A stretch of DNA of 62,000 nucleotides from Liolophura sinensis. Taxonomy: Eukaryota; Mollusca; Polyplacophora; Chitonida; Chitonidae. The notes under the pieces are model-generated. The model was not told the DNA's origin. It worked only from the letters and a program-made list of their open reading frames with translations, and did no database searches. The DNA lies in NCBI RefSeq assembly GCF_032854445.1, contig NC_088306.1, positions 1,855,873 to 1,917,872 of the forward strand. Direction: 5' to 3'. Made by a program: the position numbers and the translations under genes. This document shows, piece after piece, positions 40,319 to 52,069 of this stretch; position 1 is the first letter of the stretch, and each line of letters starts with the position of its first letter.

Positions 40319-40390
40319 GGTCCCATGGTGTAATGGTTAGCACTCTGGACTCTGAATCCAGCGATCCGAGTTCAAATCTCGGTGGAACCT
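40319..40390 (+). tRNA. tRNA-Gln (CTG), acceptor mismatch
   Basis: Acceptor reads GGTCCCA, giving one C-A mismatch. The rest is intact, with CTG anticodon. Confidence 0.82.
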
Positions 40391-40580
40391 AATTCAGAAT
40401 TTTTAAACAACCTTATGAGATTTTTGAAATTGTCCCGTGAATTTCTGATGTTTTGCTGCTTTATGACTGCATGGTGGCGTTAGTTGCAATATGTTTAATA
40501 GCTGGTTTGTATAATATATAATTTTAGCCCACGGTATGAAGCGTGTCATTGTGCTAGTTTAGCACAAGAAAATTACGTGA

Positions 40581-40652
40581 GGTTCCATGGTGTAATGGGT
40601 AGCACTCTGGACTTTGAATCCAGCGATCCGAGTTCAAATCTCGGTGGAACCT
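40581..40652 (+). tRNA. tRNA-Gln (TTG)
   Basis: All stems pair. One T-to-G change in the D loop (AATGGGTAGC). Confidence 0.85.
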
Positions 40653-41422
40653 TTCCTTCTTTAAATTTAATTTTTTACCTAAACCTTTCGCACATCCCTA
40701 AGAACGGTGTTAGCATGGTCTGGCGGTTGGCTTTAGTATGTTGTCAAATTACATTTGTTTTCAACTATTTGGGTTTTTTCTCCTTTCTTTTCTTTATATT
40801 TTCAACACTAACCAGATAATTCATTTTTTGTATCAGTTTTCATTTAATTATCTAACGAGCGCTTAATTGTCTGGGTCTGAAGAATGTTCAAGGATTTTAT
40901 TACAACAAACATTAATAGGCCACCTCCTCATGATTACATCACATCAGTTCGGAAAAAGGGTGAAAGGACACACCTTTCCCTCTTTTATTTGATTTTTGCA
41001 ATATGCCAACCATTATACTGGGAAATTTCAGAAAATGTCATGCCATGCAAAGTCTAAACCTATTGCACATCTCTTGAAACACTGTTAGCTTGGTTTCGTG
41101 TTTGATTCTAGCATGTTGTCAAATTACATCTATTTTCAATTCTTTTGGCTATTTCTTGCTTCTTTTTTTATATTATCAACATTGACCAGGTATATCAATT
41201 TTTTTTTGGACTAAGCCTTCAGTTTTTCAACAAAAAGGCGTATACTATACCGGGTGGCATAAGTTTCAAACATTTTATTACGACAAACATTTTTAGGTCA
41301 CCTCTTAAAAATTATTTACATCCGTCAAATGAAAGGGTGAAAAGACATGCGGTCAGCAGTAAACTGCTTTAGACAGAGGCGTTCATTGCTAGAGACATTA
41401 GGTTGCTAACTGGTTTTCACCT

Positions 41423-41494
41423 GGTTCCATGGGGTAATGGTTAGCACTCTGGACTCTGAATCCAGCGATCCGAGTTCAAATCTCGGTGGAACCT
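41423..41494 (+). tRNA. tRNA-Gln (CTG), D-stem change
   Basis: CTG anticodon. One D-stem base changed (CATGGGGTAATGG); other stems intact. Confidence 0.82.
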
Positions 41495-41684
41495 AATTCA
41501 GATTTTTTAAACAACCCTATGAGATTTTTGAAATTGTCCCGGTGAATTTCTGATGTTTTCCTGCTTTATGACTGCATGGTGGTGTTAGTTGCAATATGTT
41601 TAATAGCTGGTTTGTATAATATATAATTTTAGCCCACGGTATGAAGCGTGTCATTGTGCTAGTTTAGCACCGCAAATTGCTTTG

Positions 41685-41756
41685 GGTTCCATGGTGTAAT
41701 GGTTAGCACTCTGGACTTTGAATCCAGCGATCCGAGTTCAAATCTCGGTGGAACCT
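41685..41756 (+). tRNA. tRNA-Gln (TTG)
   Basis: 72 nt, fully paired, loop CTTTGAA. Intact. Confidence 0.93.
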
Positions 41757-42523
41757 TTGCTTCTTTAAATTTAATTTTTTACCTAAACCTTTTGCACATC
41801 CCTAAGAACGGTGTTAGCATGGTCTGGCGGTTGGCTTTAGTATGTTGTCAAATTACATTTGTTTTCAACTATTTGGGTTTTTTCTCCTTTCTTTTCTTTA
41901 TATTTTCAACACTAACCAGATAATTCATTTTTTGTATCAGTTTTCATTTAATTATCTAACGAACGCTTAATTGTCTGGGTCTGAAGAATGTTTAAGGATT
42001 TTATTACAACAAACATTAATAGGCCACCTCCTCATGATTACATCACATCAGTTCGGAAAAAGGGTGAAAGGACACACCTTTCCCTCTTTTATTTGATTTT
42101 TGCAATATGCCAACCATTATACTGGGAAATTTCAGAAAATGTCAAGCCATGCAAAGTCTAAACCTATTGCACATCCCTTAAAACACTGTCAGCTTGGTTT
42201 CGTGTTTGATTCTAGCATGTTGTCAAATTACATCTATTTTCAATTCCTTTGGCTATTGCTCACTTCTTTTCTTTCTATTATCAACACTGACCAGGTAAAT
42301 CAATTTTTTTTTATTAAGCTTCAGTTTGCCAACAAAAAGGCGTATACTATACCGGGTGGCATAAGTTTCAAACATTTTATTACTATTAACATTTTAGGTC
42401 ACCTCTTAAAAATTATTTACATCCGTCAAATGAAAGGGTGAAAAGACATGCGGTCAGCAGTAAACTGCTTTAGACAGAGGCGTTCATTGCTAGAGACATT
42501 AGGTTGCTAACTGGTTTTCACCT

Positions 42524-42595
42524 GGTTCCATGGTGTAATGGTTAGCACTCTGGACTCTGAATCCAGCGATCCGAGTTCAAATCTCGGTGGAACCT
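42524..42595 (+). tRNA. tRNA-Gln (CTG)
   Basis: 72 nt, fully paired, loop CTCTGAA. Intact. Confidence 0.93.
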
Positions 42596-42951
42596 AATTC
42601 AGATTTTTTTAAACAACCCTATGAGATTTTTGAAATTGTCCCGTGAATTTCTGATGTTTTCCTGCTTGATAACTGCATGGTGGCGTTAGTTGCAATATGT
42701 TTAATTGCTGGTTTGTATAATATATAATTTTAGCCCACGGTATGAAACGTGTCATTGTGCTAATTTAGTGTTTTTAGACAACCCTATGAGATTTTTGAAA
42801 TTGTCTCGTGAATTTCTGATGTTTTTTTTGCTTGATGACTGCATGGTGGTGTTAGTTGCAATATGTTTAATTGCTGGTTTGTATAATATATAATTTTAGC
42901 CCACGGTATGAAGCGTGTCATTGTGCTAGTTTAGCACCGCAAATTGCTTTG

Positions 42952-43023
42952 GGTTCCATGGTGTAATGGTTAGCACTCTGGACTTTGAATCCAGCGATCT
43001 GAGTTCAAATCTCGGTGGAACCT
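42952..43023 (+). tRNA. tRNA-Gln (TTG)
   Basis: Anticodon TTG. T stem CTGAG/CTCGG contains one T-G wobble; otherwise intact. Confidence 0.88.
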
Positions 43024-43785
43024 TTGCTTCTTTAAATTTAATTTTTTACCTAAACCTTTTGCACATCCCTAAGAACGGTGTTAGCATGGTCTGGCGGTTG
43101 GCTTTAGTATGTTGTCAAATTACATTTGTTTTCAACTTTTTGGGTTTTTTCTCCTTTCTTTTCTTTATATTTTCAACACTAACCAGATAATTCATTTTTT
43201 GTATCAGTTTTCATTTAATTATCTAACGAGCGCTTAATTGTCTGGGTCTGAAGAATGTTCAATAATTTTATTACAACAAACATTAAATGGCCACCTCCTC
43301 ATGATTACATCACATCCGTAAGGAAAAAGGGTGAAAGGACACACCTTTCCATTTTTTTTTCCTTTTTTTGCAATATGGCAACCATTATACTGGGGAATTG
43401 CTGAAAATGTCAAGCCATGCAAAGTCTAAACCTATTGCACATCCCTTAAAACATTGTCAGCTTGGTATCGCATTTGATTCTAGCATGTTGTCAAATTACA
43501 TCTATTTTCAATTCTTTTGGCTATTTCTCGCTTCTTTTCTTTATATTGTCAACATTGACCAGGCATATCAATTATTTTTTGATTAAGCTTTCAGTTTTTC
43601 AATCTATATCGGGTGGCATAAGTTTCAAACATTATATTACGACAAACATTTTTAGGTCACCTCTTATTTACAGATTATTTACATTCGTAAGGAGAAAGCG
43701 TGAAAAGACCTGCGGTCAGCAGTAAACTGCTTTAGACAGAGGCGTTCATTGCTAGAGACATTAGGTTGCTAACTGGTTTTCACCT

Positions 43786-43857
43786 GGTTCCATGGTGTAA
43801 TGGTTAGCACTATGGACTCTGAATCCAGCGATCCGAGTTCAAATCTCGGTGGAACCT
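43786..43857 (+). tRNA. tRNA-Gln (CTG), anticodon-stem mismatch
   Basis: Anticodon CTG. The first base of the anticodon stem is A (CACTATGGA), leaving one A-G mismatch. Confidence 0.8.
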
Positions 43858-43930
43858 AATTCAGATTTTTTAAACAACCCTATGAGATTTTTGAAATTGT
43901 CCCGGTGAGTTTCTGATGTTTTCCTGCTTT

Positions 43931-43945
43931 ATGACTGCATGGTGG
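43931..43945. repeat. LINE target duplication, left
   Basis: ATGACTGCATGGTGG before the LINE fragment, repeated as ATGACTGCATAGTGG after its A-tail (44378-44392). Confidence 0.82.
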
Positions 43946-44377
43946 TTTAACCAGGAAGTTAGAGCGGTGATGGTGTATGTCATATGTGTTCTTCAGTTTA
44001 GTATTTGGTTTGCACGCAACGACATAATATTTCAAAAAAAAAAACAGGGATTCTGTTGCTAATGTTAAGGCCGCCAAAGGAATAATTAAAACCCGTATTC
44101 ATGTTGACTTTTTTCGACTAGACAGGCCATCTTTCGAGAAAATCTGGTGTATAAACAAAGTCTTCTGTACATTACGAAATGATAAATTAGTGTATTTATT
44201 GAAATGAGCAGCTAATGTGCAATTGTTCTATTCACAAAGCAGTCATCTTTTCTGTGATATTTTATTTTAATTAAGACTGCCTTGAGATTTCAAAAGTTTG
44301 TGATAGCCGGGTATTGTGAAATTTTGTGTATTTGATGACAATCTGGGAATAAATTCAACAATTTTCAAAAAAAAAAA
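43946..44377 (+). mobile_element. LINE 3' fragment (same family), copy 2
   Basis: 5'-truncated LINE encoding the last part of ORF2 (VLQFSIWFARNDIIFQ, RIHVDFFRLDRPSFEKIW, then a stop near 44206), with a 3' UTR and A-tail. A 15-bp target duplication flanks it. A one-base length change in an A run breaks the frame. Confidence 0.87.
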
Positions 44378-44658
44378 ATGACTGCATAGTGGTGTTAGTT
44401 GCAATATGTTTAATTGCTGGTTTGTATAATATATAATTTTAGCCCACGGTATGAAACGTGTCATTGTGCTAATTTAGTGTTTTTAAACAGCCCTATGAGA
44501 TTTTTGAAATTGTCTCGTGAATTTCTGATGTTTTTTGCTTGATGACTGCATGGTGGTGTTAGTTGCAATATGTTTAATTGCTGGTTTGTATAATATATAA
44601 TTTTAGCCCACGGTATGAAGCGTGTCATTGTGCTAGTTTAGCACCGCAAATTGCTTTG

Positions 44659-44730
44659 GGTTCCATGGTGTAATGGTTAGCACTCTGGACTTTGAATCCA
44701 GCGATCTGAGTTCAAATCTCGGTGGAACCT
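44659..44730 (+). tRNA. tRNA-Gln (TTG)
   Basis: Duplicate of 42952-43023, with the same T-stem wobble. Confidence 0.88.
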
Positions 44731-45492
44731 TTGCTTCTTTAAATTTAATTTTTTACCTAAACCTTTTGCACTTCCCTAAGAACGGTGTTAGCATGGTCTG
44801 GCGGTTGGCTTTAGTATGTTGTCAAATTACATTTGTTTTCAACTTTTTGGGTTTTTTCTCCTTTCTTTTCTTTATATTTTCAACACTAACCAGATAATTC
44901 ATTTTTTGTATCAGTTTTCATTTAATTATCTAACGAGCGCTTAATTGTCTGGGTCTGAAGAATGTTCAATAATTTTATTACAACAAACATTAAATGGCCA
45001 CCTCCTCATGATTACATCACATCTGTAAGGAAAAAGGGTGAAAGGACACACCTTTCCATTTTTTTTTCCTTTTTTTGCAATATGGCAACCATTATACTGG
45101 GGAATTGCTGAAAATGTCAAGCCATGCAAAGTCTAAACCTATTGCACATCCCTTAAAACATTGTCAGCTTGGTATCGCATTTGATTCTAGCATGTTGTCA
45201 AATTACATCTATTTTCAATTCTTTTGGCTATTTCTCGCTTCTTTTCTTTATATTGTCAACATTGACCAGGCATATCAATTATTTTTTGATTAAGCTTTCA
45301 GTTTTTCAATCTATATCGGGTGGCATAAGTTTCAAACATTATATTACGACAAACATTTTTAGGTCACCTCTTATTTACAGATTATTTACATTCGTAAGGA
45401 GAAAGCGTGAAAAGACCTGCGGTCAGCAGTAAACTGCTTTAGACAGAGGCGTTCATTGCTAGAGACATTAGGTTGCTAACTGGTTTTCACCT

Positions 45493-45564
45493 GGTTCCAT
45501 GGTGTAATGGTTAGCACTATGGACTCTGAATCCAGCGATCCGAGTTCAAATCTCGGTGGAACCT
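45493..45564 (+). tRNA. tRNA-Gln (CTG), anticodon-stem mismatch
   Basis: Duplicate of 43786-43857, with the same A in the anticodon stem. Confidence 0.8.
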
Positions 45565-45652
45565 AATTCAGATTTTTTAAACAACCCTATGAGATTTTTG
45601 AAATTGTCCCGGTGAGTTTCTGATGTTTTCCTGCTTTATGACTGCATGGTGG

Positions 45653-46080
45653 TTTAACCAGGAAGTTAGAGCGGTGATGGTGTATGTCATATGTGTTCTT
45701 CAGTTTAGTATTTGGTTTGCACGCAACGACATAATATTTCAAAAAAAAAACAGGGATTCTGTTGCTAATGTTAAGGCCGCCAAAGGAATAATTAAAACCC
45801 GTATTCATGTTGACTTTTTTCGACTAGACAGGCCATCTTTCGAGAAAATCTGGTGTATAAACAAAGTCTTCTGTACATTACGAAATGATAAATTAGTGTA
45901 TTTATTGAAATGAGCAGCTAATGTGCAATTGTTCTATTCACAAAGCAGTCATCTTTTCTGTGATATTTTATTTTTATTAAGACTGCCTTGTGATTTCAAA
46001 AGTTTGTGATAGCCGGGCATTGTGAAATTTTGTGTATTTGATGACAATCTGGGAATAAATTCAACAATTTTCAAAAAAAA
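45653..46080 (+). mobile_element. LINE 3' fragment, duplicate of copy 2
   Basis: Same insertion as at 43946, copied by the 1.7-kb duplication. Here the A run is shorter and the frame is open for about 96 codons to 45913. TGACTGCATGGTGG again follows the A-tail. Confidence 0.87.
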
Positions 46081-46351
46081 TGACTGCATGGTGGTGTTAG
46101 ATGCAATGGGCAGAATTCATAATGGTGTTTTAAAGTTTACACACGTGTAAAAGCACTAATCATGCCATCATCGCCTATTTAATCTTAGTCGCCGATTCAC
46201 AAAATGTGATTAAATGACACCCGATCAATATTTAACCACACGCGTCTAAACAACAAAGGAATGTAATGGTCAGTGAGGGGTATGTTTAACTGCTCCGACT
46301 AAGTACTTTACATAGGGAATCGCTCTAAGTTTAGTGCAGAACGGTGCTGAC

Positions 46352-47634
46352 ATGGATGCCCTAGCAGTGTTAGAGTTTGCTCAGGACGAGGCAGGGGAAG
46401 AGATACAGATGCGCCGTGATCATGGGCATGCCGTCAGGGTTTTGGAGAATAGAATAAATCCCTTAGAGAAATATGATGATACAAAATTCATCAGACGTTA
46501 CAGGATCTTTAAAGAATCGTTTCGTTGGCTGTTGAATTTATTACAAGATGACCTGCTGCCCGCAACCAGGAGGGATCATGCACTAACTCCTCTTCAACAG
46601 TTGACAGTTGCATTACGATTCTATGCGAGAGCATCGTTTCAGATGGATGTTGGGGACATGTGTGGAGTGTCACAAGCGTCGTGTTGCAGGGCTATTGATC
46701 GTGTCACTGCCGCGATTTGTGCCAGGAAAGGCAGTTTATTCATTTCCCCGACACACTGCAAGAAAGACGAGTAGTTGCACAGGGGTTTTATGAGATTACG
46801 CATTTCCCTGGTGTTATTGGCGCTATCGGTGGCTCCCATGTAGCAATTGTAAATCCTGGTGGCAGGGATGCTTTACGGTTTATAAACAGGAAGGGATATT
46901 ACAGCCTCAACTGTCAGCTTGTGTGTGACCATCAACTTATCTTCACGAACGTTGTTGCCAGATGGTATGGTTCAGCACATGACTCTCGGGTATTTGAGGA
47001 GTCGGAACTATTCCGTAAATTCCAGACAGGAGAATGCCAAGGTATTTTGCTTGGGGATCCAGCGTACACGTGTCGCCAAGTCATGCTCACTCCTATTCGC
47101 AATCCGATGACACCAGCAGAGATTCGTTACAATACTGCTCAGAGAAGAACAAGGGGAGTGATTGAAAGAGCATTTGGGATTTGGAAGAAAAGATTTCCAT
47201 GCATTTCCAAGGGAATGCATCTGAGGTGTTCAGTAAGTAAATGCAATGTCAGTCTATTTCACAAAACCACAATAAACGATTTGTCCGCAGAAACTGGTTG
47301 GAAATCATTGAAAAAATATTATCCGTTTTTGCTTAATATTTTCCTGAATGAAAGGAGTTCTAAAATTGTTTCAAAGTAGAATCCATTATAATACGGTGGT
47401 TTAGTCGGGTGTGAAGTAGAACATTTTCTGACGACACTAAAATAATAACGTTCCCTCACATAAGTCAAAACAAGTATTATAGTTGCAACTGCCTGCTTAC
47501 ATAACCTGGCAAGACGACGACATGATCCTCTGCAAGCCAGACCTGAGCCAGACCTGCCGAGACAAAACCTTGAAGAACCAATTCGACCACTGAACGCGGT
47601 TGAAGCGGACTTACGAGGCAACCTATTTCGATAG
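46352..47634 (+). pseudogene. Harbinger DDE transposase, broken
   Basis: Starts at the ATG of MDALAVLEFAQDEAGE. The first frame runs to 46774 with LTPLQQLTVALRFYARASF; a frameshift near 46740 leads into AQGFYEITHFPGVIGAIGGS. The first catalytic position in GAIGGSHV is Gly instead of the usual Asp (GAIDGTH). The second Asp is in GSAHDSRVFEES, and the Glu in VIERAFGIWKKRFPCI. A GTAAGT donor at 47233 and a continuation with IIVATACLHNLARRR from about 47465 to the TAG at 47634 suggest a second exon, although the phase does not fit exactly. Confidence 0.87.
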
Positions 47635-47724
47635 AGATTCGTTGTGCAACATTTCAATCAGTGAGCAAAACAAAGCAAACAGTTTCTGGACAATGTCTTA
47701 TTTAATTCAAAGATAGAAATCATT

Positions 47725-48913
47725 TTACAAATCAATACGCTTGCGTCTAAGTTTTTCTTTGTAGTAATCAGATTTCGCTTCGTAGGCTTTTCGTTTGCAT
47801 ATTGTTGCCTCTTTTTGAAGTTCAATCAACGCCATCTTTGCTTTATATTCCTCTTTTAGGTAAGACAATACTTCAGTCGTCTTCTGCAGTACCGGTCCCG
47901 ACTCATTACGTGTAGCTGTTGAGGATGTCTTTTTTTTCCTGAAAAGTGCAATAAGGAATACATATGAACAATGTAGATTACAGCAGCTCAAGTGCGAAGT
48001 GCAACCCTTTTAGAAACACATCTTACCCAGTTGATATGAGGGTAGGCTTGGATGGTTGGGTATTCTGCGTTATTTCAAGGGCGCCACGACCTTCTAGTTC
48101 CTCGTGTTCTTCGGCAGAAGAAATGTTCTCGGAATATTCTCGATTTGCCCTGTAATAGAACAATGATATATATACTTTGATTATTTAAAGAATAAATAAC
48201 AATGTTTTAAGAAGAAAAACCTGCTATGGTGCCCATTTATTGTTCGGAATTAAACACTTTGGAATATTTTTTCCTTCCTGATTCACCATACAATCTGCTC
48301 ATAAGGTCCGGTTTACAATGAAAATTATACTGCAGACAGTTCTATGAGGCATACAACCGTTGCTGGATAAGTCAGAAAATAAAAGCTGTAATAATCACTG
48401 TACTATCAAGATACCACATTGCGATGAAAAGTTTTGAAATACCTTTCTTGTAAGTCCGCCGTACTAGTCGATGCTGTAATATTAAAATGTCTGTTTGTGT
48501 TTGTGCCAATTCTTCAAACATTGGCATTGCATCATCTTCTACATCGTTATGTATTTGCTCCAGATCGCCAAGGTGATTGCCAAGATAGCCATGATTTCAG
48601 GGCCAAGTTCACCAACATCAGCCGCTCCACCACCAGTTATGTGCAGATCGATTTTTTTCGCTCGAACCATCCCTTTTGCCTTTGTTTTCATCCTCCTCCA
48701 CAACTCTCGTAGATCATTCGCAGACGATTTTGGTCGCTCGGGAAAATTAGCAGACATTTCTTTGGAGATTTTCTCCCATGCTGCCTACTTCTTTCTGTTA
48801 GCCGATATGTCACAACTCTTATCTTCTACGACAGTGTGGTCGACCTTAATTACCTCAATGAGACCCATTCGCTGCTCATAGGAAAAATTTTCCCCTCTCT
48901 TCTTCCCTGACAT
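47725..48913 (-). pseudogene. Harbinger Myb/SANT-like DNA-binding protein
   Basis: Exon 1 is 48913-48443 (MSGKKRGENFSYEQRMGLIE, then AAWEKISKEMSANFPERPKS and LRELWRRMKTKAK, a Myb/SANT-type fold). It has an in-frame TAG near 48789 and a frameshift near 48575. Exon 2 is 48149-48027 (EYSENISSAEEHEELEGRGA). Exon 3 is 47938-47725 (LKEEYKAKMALIELQKEATI, coiled coil). Exons 2 and 3 join in frame across a GTAAGA donor and TTTTCAG acceptor. In Harbinger elements this partner protein carries the transposase into the nucleus and binds the ends. Confidence 0.78.
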
Positions 48914-49359
48914 TTTGGATGAATTGGAAATGCACAGTACATTCAGCGTGGCATCGTCTGTTTAGTGTGACCATATTTCAAACATCACACTGTTGGCGCT
49001 GTTTGAGTATGTTTCACTCCCGTTGTCTATTTGTATTATATTTACTTTTATGACGTCTTACACCACGCATACTGTACAGAACAATGAGACGACAGACATT
49101 CATTCACAAGTAATCCGCGGACAGCTAAACGGATGATCATCGAAGCTCCTGACTTATCGTTTAGACAGTCGTTTAGCTGTCCGCGGACAATAGTGTTTTA
49201 TCCTCCGTGTAAAAGATAAGCGCGTTTTAACTGCACACACCTTAAACGACTTTTATGAATTCGGCCCAATATGTTTAATTGCTGGTTTGTATAATATATA
49301 ATTTTAGCCCACGGTATGAAGCGTGTCATTGTGCTAGTTTAGCACTACAAATTACATTA

Positions 49360-49431
49360 GGTTCCATGGTGTAATGGTTAGCACTCTGGACTTTGAATCC
49401 AGCGATCCGAGTTCAAATCTCGGTGGAACAT
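49360..49431 (+). tRNA. tRNA-Gln (TTG), first acceptor pair lost
   Basis: TTG anticodon, stems intact except the last acceptor base (GGAACA), as at 37523. Confidence 0.78.
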
Positions 49432-49528
49432 TTGCTGCTTTAAATTTAATTTTTTAACTAAACCTTTTGCACATCCCCGAAGACAGTGTTAGCATGGTCT
49501 GGCGGATGATTTTAGTATGTTGTCAAAT

Positions 49529-49784
49529 AGGCCATCTTTCGAGAAAATCTGGTGTTTAAACAAAGTCTTCTGTACATTAGGGAATGATAAATTAGTGTAT
49601 TTATTTAAATGAGCAGCTAATGTGCAATTGTTCCATTCACAAAGCAGTCATTTTTTCTGTGATATTTTATTTTTATTAAGACTGCCTTGTGATTTCAAAA
49701 GTTTGTGACAGCCGGGTATTGTGAAATCTTGTGTATTTGATGACAATCTGGGAATAAATTCAACAATTTTCAAAAAAAAAAAAA
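49529..49784 (+). mobile_element. LINE 3' fragment, copy 3
   Basis: Begins within the ORF2 end (RPSFEKIW equivalent) and includes the 3' UTR (GACAATCTGGGAATAAATTC) and A-tail. The left flank is spacer A and the right flank is the spacer before a TTG gene, so no target duplication is seen. A recombination or deletion removed the part in between. Confidence 0.85.
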
Positions 49785-49864
49785 TTCCTGGTTTGTATAA
49801 TATATAATTTTAGCCCACGGTATGAAGCGTGTCATTGTGCTAGTTTAGCAACACAATTCCGTTT

Positions 49865-49936
49865 AGTTCCATGGTGTAATGGGTAGCACTCTGGACTTTG
49901 AATTCAGCGATCTGAGTTCAAATCTCGGTGAAACCT
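49865..49936 (+). pseudogene. tRNA-Gln (TTG), degenerate
   Basis: First base A instead of G, D-loop change, anticodon-stem mismatch (TTCAG) and acceptor change (GAAACC). TTG anticodon. Confidence 0.75.
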
Positions 49937-50707
49937 TTGCTTCTTTAAATTTAATTTTTTACCTAAACCTTTTGCACATCCCCAAGGACAGTGTTACCAT
50001 GGTCTGGCGGTTGGCTTTAGTGTGTTGTCAAATTACATTTGTTTTCAACTATTTGGGTTTTTTCTCCTTTCTTTTCTTTATATTAACACTGACCAGATAA
50101 TCCATTTTTTGAATCAGTTTTCATTTAATCATCTAACGAGCACTTAATTGTCTGGGTCTGAAGAATGTTCAAAGATTTTATTACGACAAACATTAATAGG
50201 CCACCTCCTCATGATTACATCACATCCGTAAGGAAAAAGTGTGGAAGGACACACCTTTCCCTCTTTTTATTTGATTTTTGCAATATGGCAACCATTATAC
50301 TGGGAAATTTCTGAAAATGTCATGCCATGGAAAGTCTAAACCTATTGCAAATCCCTTAAAACACTGTCAGCTTGGTTTCGTGTTTGATTCTAGCAAGTTG
50401 TCAAATTACATCTATTTTCAATTCTTATGGCTATCTCTCGCTTCTTTTCTTTATATTATCAACATTGACCAGGTATATCAATTTTTTTTTTGAACTAAGC
50501 TTTCAGTTTGTCAACAAAAAGGCGTATACTATACCGGGTGGCATAAGTTTCAAACAATTTATTACGACTAACATTTTTAGGTCACCTCTTAACGATTATT
50601 TACATCCGTAAAAAGAAGGGGTGAAAAGATATGCCGGTCAGCTGTAAACTGCTTTAGACAGAGGCGTTCATTGCTGGAGACATTAGTTTGCTAACTGGTG
50701 TTCACCT

Positions 50708-50779
50708 GGTTCCATGGTGTAATGGTTAGCACTTTGGACTCTGAATCCAGCGATCCGAGTTCAAATCTCGGTGGAACCT
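50708..50779 (+). tRNA. tRNA-Gln (CTG)
   Basis: CTG anticodon. One T-G wobble opens the anticodon stem (TTGGA/TCCAG); otherwise intact. Confidence 0.88.
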
Positions 50780-50956
50780 AACTTAGTGTTTTTAAACAAC
50801 CCTATGAGATTTTTGAAATTGTGCTAGTGAATTTCTGATGTTTTCCTGGTTTATGACTGCATGGTGGCGTTAGTTGCAATGTGTTTAATTGCTGGTTTGT
50901 ATAATATATAATTTTAGCCCACGGTATGAAGCGTATCATTGTGCTAGTTTACATGA

Positions 50957-51028
50957 GGTTCCATGGTGTAATGGTTAGCACTCTGGACTTTGAATTCAGC
51001 GATCCGAGTTCAAATCTCGGTGGAACCT
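50957..51028 (+). tRNA. tRNA-Gln (TTG), anticodon-stem mismatch
   Basis: TTG anticodon. The 3' side of the anticodon stem is TTCAG, giving one G-T pair; other stems intact. Confidence 0.8.
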
Positions 51029-51799
51029 TTGCTTCTTTAAATTTAATTTTTTACCTAAACCTTTTGTACATCCCGAAAGACGGTGTTAGCGTGGTCTGGC
51101 GGTTGGCCTTAGTATGTTGTCAAATTACATTTGTTTTCAACTATTTGGGTTTTTTCTCCTTTCTTTTCTGTATATTATTGACACTGACCAGATAATCCAT
51201 TTTTTTTGTATCAGTTTTCATTTAATCATCTAACGAGCGCTTAATTGTCTGGGTCTGAAGAATGTTTAAGGATTTTATTACAACAAACATTAATAGGCCA
51301 CCTCCTCATGATTACATCACATCCGTAAGGAAAAACTGTGAAAGGACACACCTTTCCCTCTTTTTATTTAATTTTTGCAATATGGCAACCATTATGCTGG
51401 GAAATTTCTGAAAATGTCAAGCCATGCAAAGTCTAAACCTATTGCACATCCCTTAAAACACTGTCAGCTTGGTTTCGTGTTTGATTCTAGCAAGTTGTCA
51501 AATTACATCTATTTTCAATTTTTTTGGCTATTGCTCACTTCTTTTCTTTCTATTATCAACATTGACCAGGTATATCAATTTTTTTTATTAAGCTTTCAGT
51601 TTGCCAACAAAAAGGCGTATACTATACCGGGTGGCATAAGTTTCAAACATTTTATTACGACAAACAATTTTAGGTCACCTCTTAAAAATTATTTACATCC
51701 GTCAAATGAAAGGGTGAAAAGACATGCGGTCAGCAGTAAACTGCTTTAGACAGAGGCGTTCATTGCTAGAGACATTAGGTTGCTAACTGGTTTTCACCT

Positions 51800-51879
51800 G
51801 GTTCCATGGTGTAATGGTGTAATGGTTAGCACTCTGGACTCTGAATCCAGCGATCCGAGTTCAAATCTCGGTGGAACCT
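51800..51879 (+). pseudogene. tRNA-Gln (CTG) with 9-nt D-arm duplication
   Basis: 80 nt. GTGTAATGG is present twice in tandem, enlarging the D arm. Anticodon CTG and the T arm are unchanged. Confidence 0.85.
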
Positions 51880-52069
51880 AATTTAGTGTTTTTAAACAAC
51901 CTTATGAGATTTTTGAAATTGTTCCGGTGAATTTCTGATGTTTTCCTGGTTTATGACTGCATGGTGGTGTTAGTTGCAATATGTTTAATTGCTGGTTTGT
52001 TTAATATAGAATTTTAGCCCACGGTATGAAGCGTGTCATTGTGCTAGTTTAGCACAAAAAGTTACATGA

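Larger units (their letters stand above)
42690..46090 (+). repeat. 1.7-kb tandem duplication
   Basis: Two nearly identical blocks offset by 1,707 bp (for example tRNAs 42952/44659 and 43786/45493, and LINE fragments 43946/45653). Only scattered substitutions and small homopolymer differences are seen between them. Confidence 0.85.
37498..46104 (+). repeat. tRNA-Gln array, block 3
   Basis: Units here differ from block 1. From 37523 to about 40580 two units of about 1.5 kb contain an extra A half (order A-A-B). From 40581 on, units are about 1.1 kb, with ATCTAACGAGCGC instead of ATCTAACGGGCGC. From about 42690 a 1.7-kb tandem duplication carries a LINE fragment. Spacers before most TTG genes contain GCCCACGGTATGAAGCGTGT instead of the SINE tail. 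No protein gene is supported. Confidence 0.9.
46108..49267. mobile_element. Harbinger (PIF) DNA transposon, decayed
   Basis: 3,160 bp with inverted termini GGGCAGAATTCATAA (left) and, reversed, GGGCCGAATTCATAA (right), and a 3-bp target duplication AAT (46105-46107 and 49268-49270), as expected for this superfamily. It encodes the two standard proteins: a plus-strand transposase (46352-47634) and a minus-strand Myb-like protein (47725-48913), with facing 3' ends. Both are damaged. The stretches 47950-48400 and 48914-49267 hold introns and non-coding termini. Confidence 0.93.
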
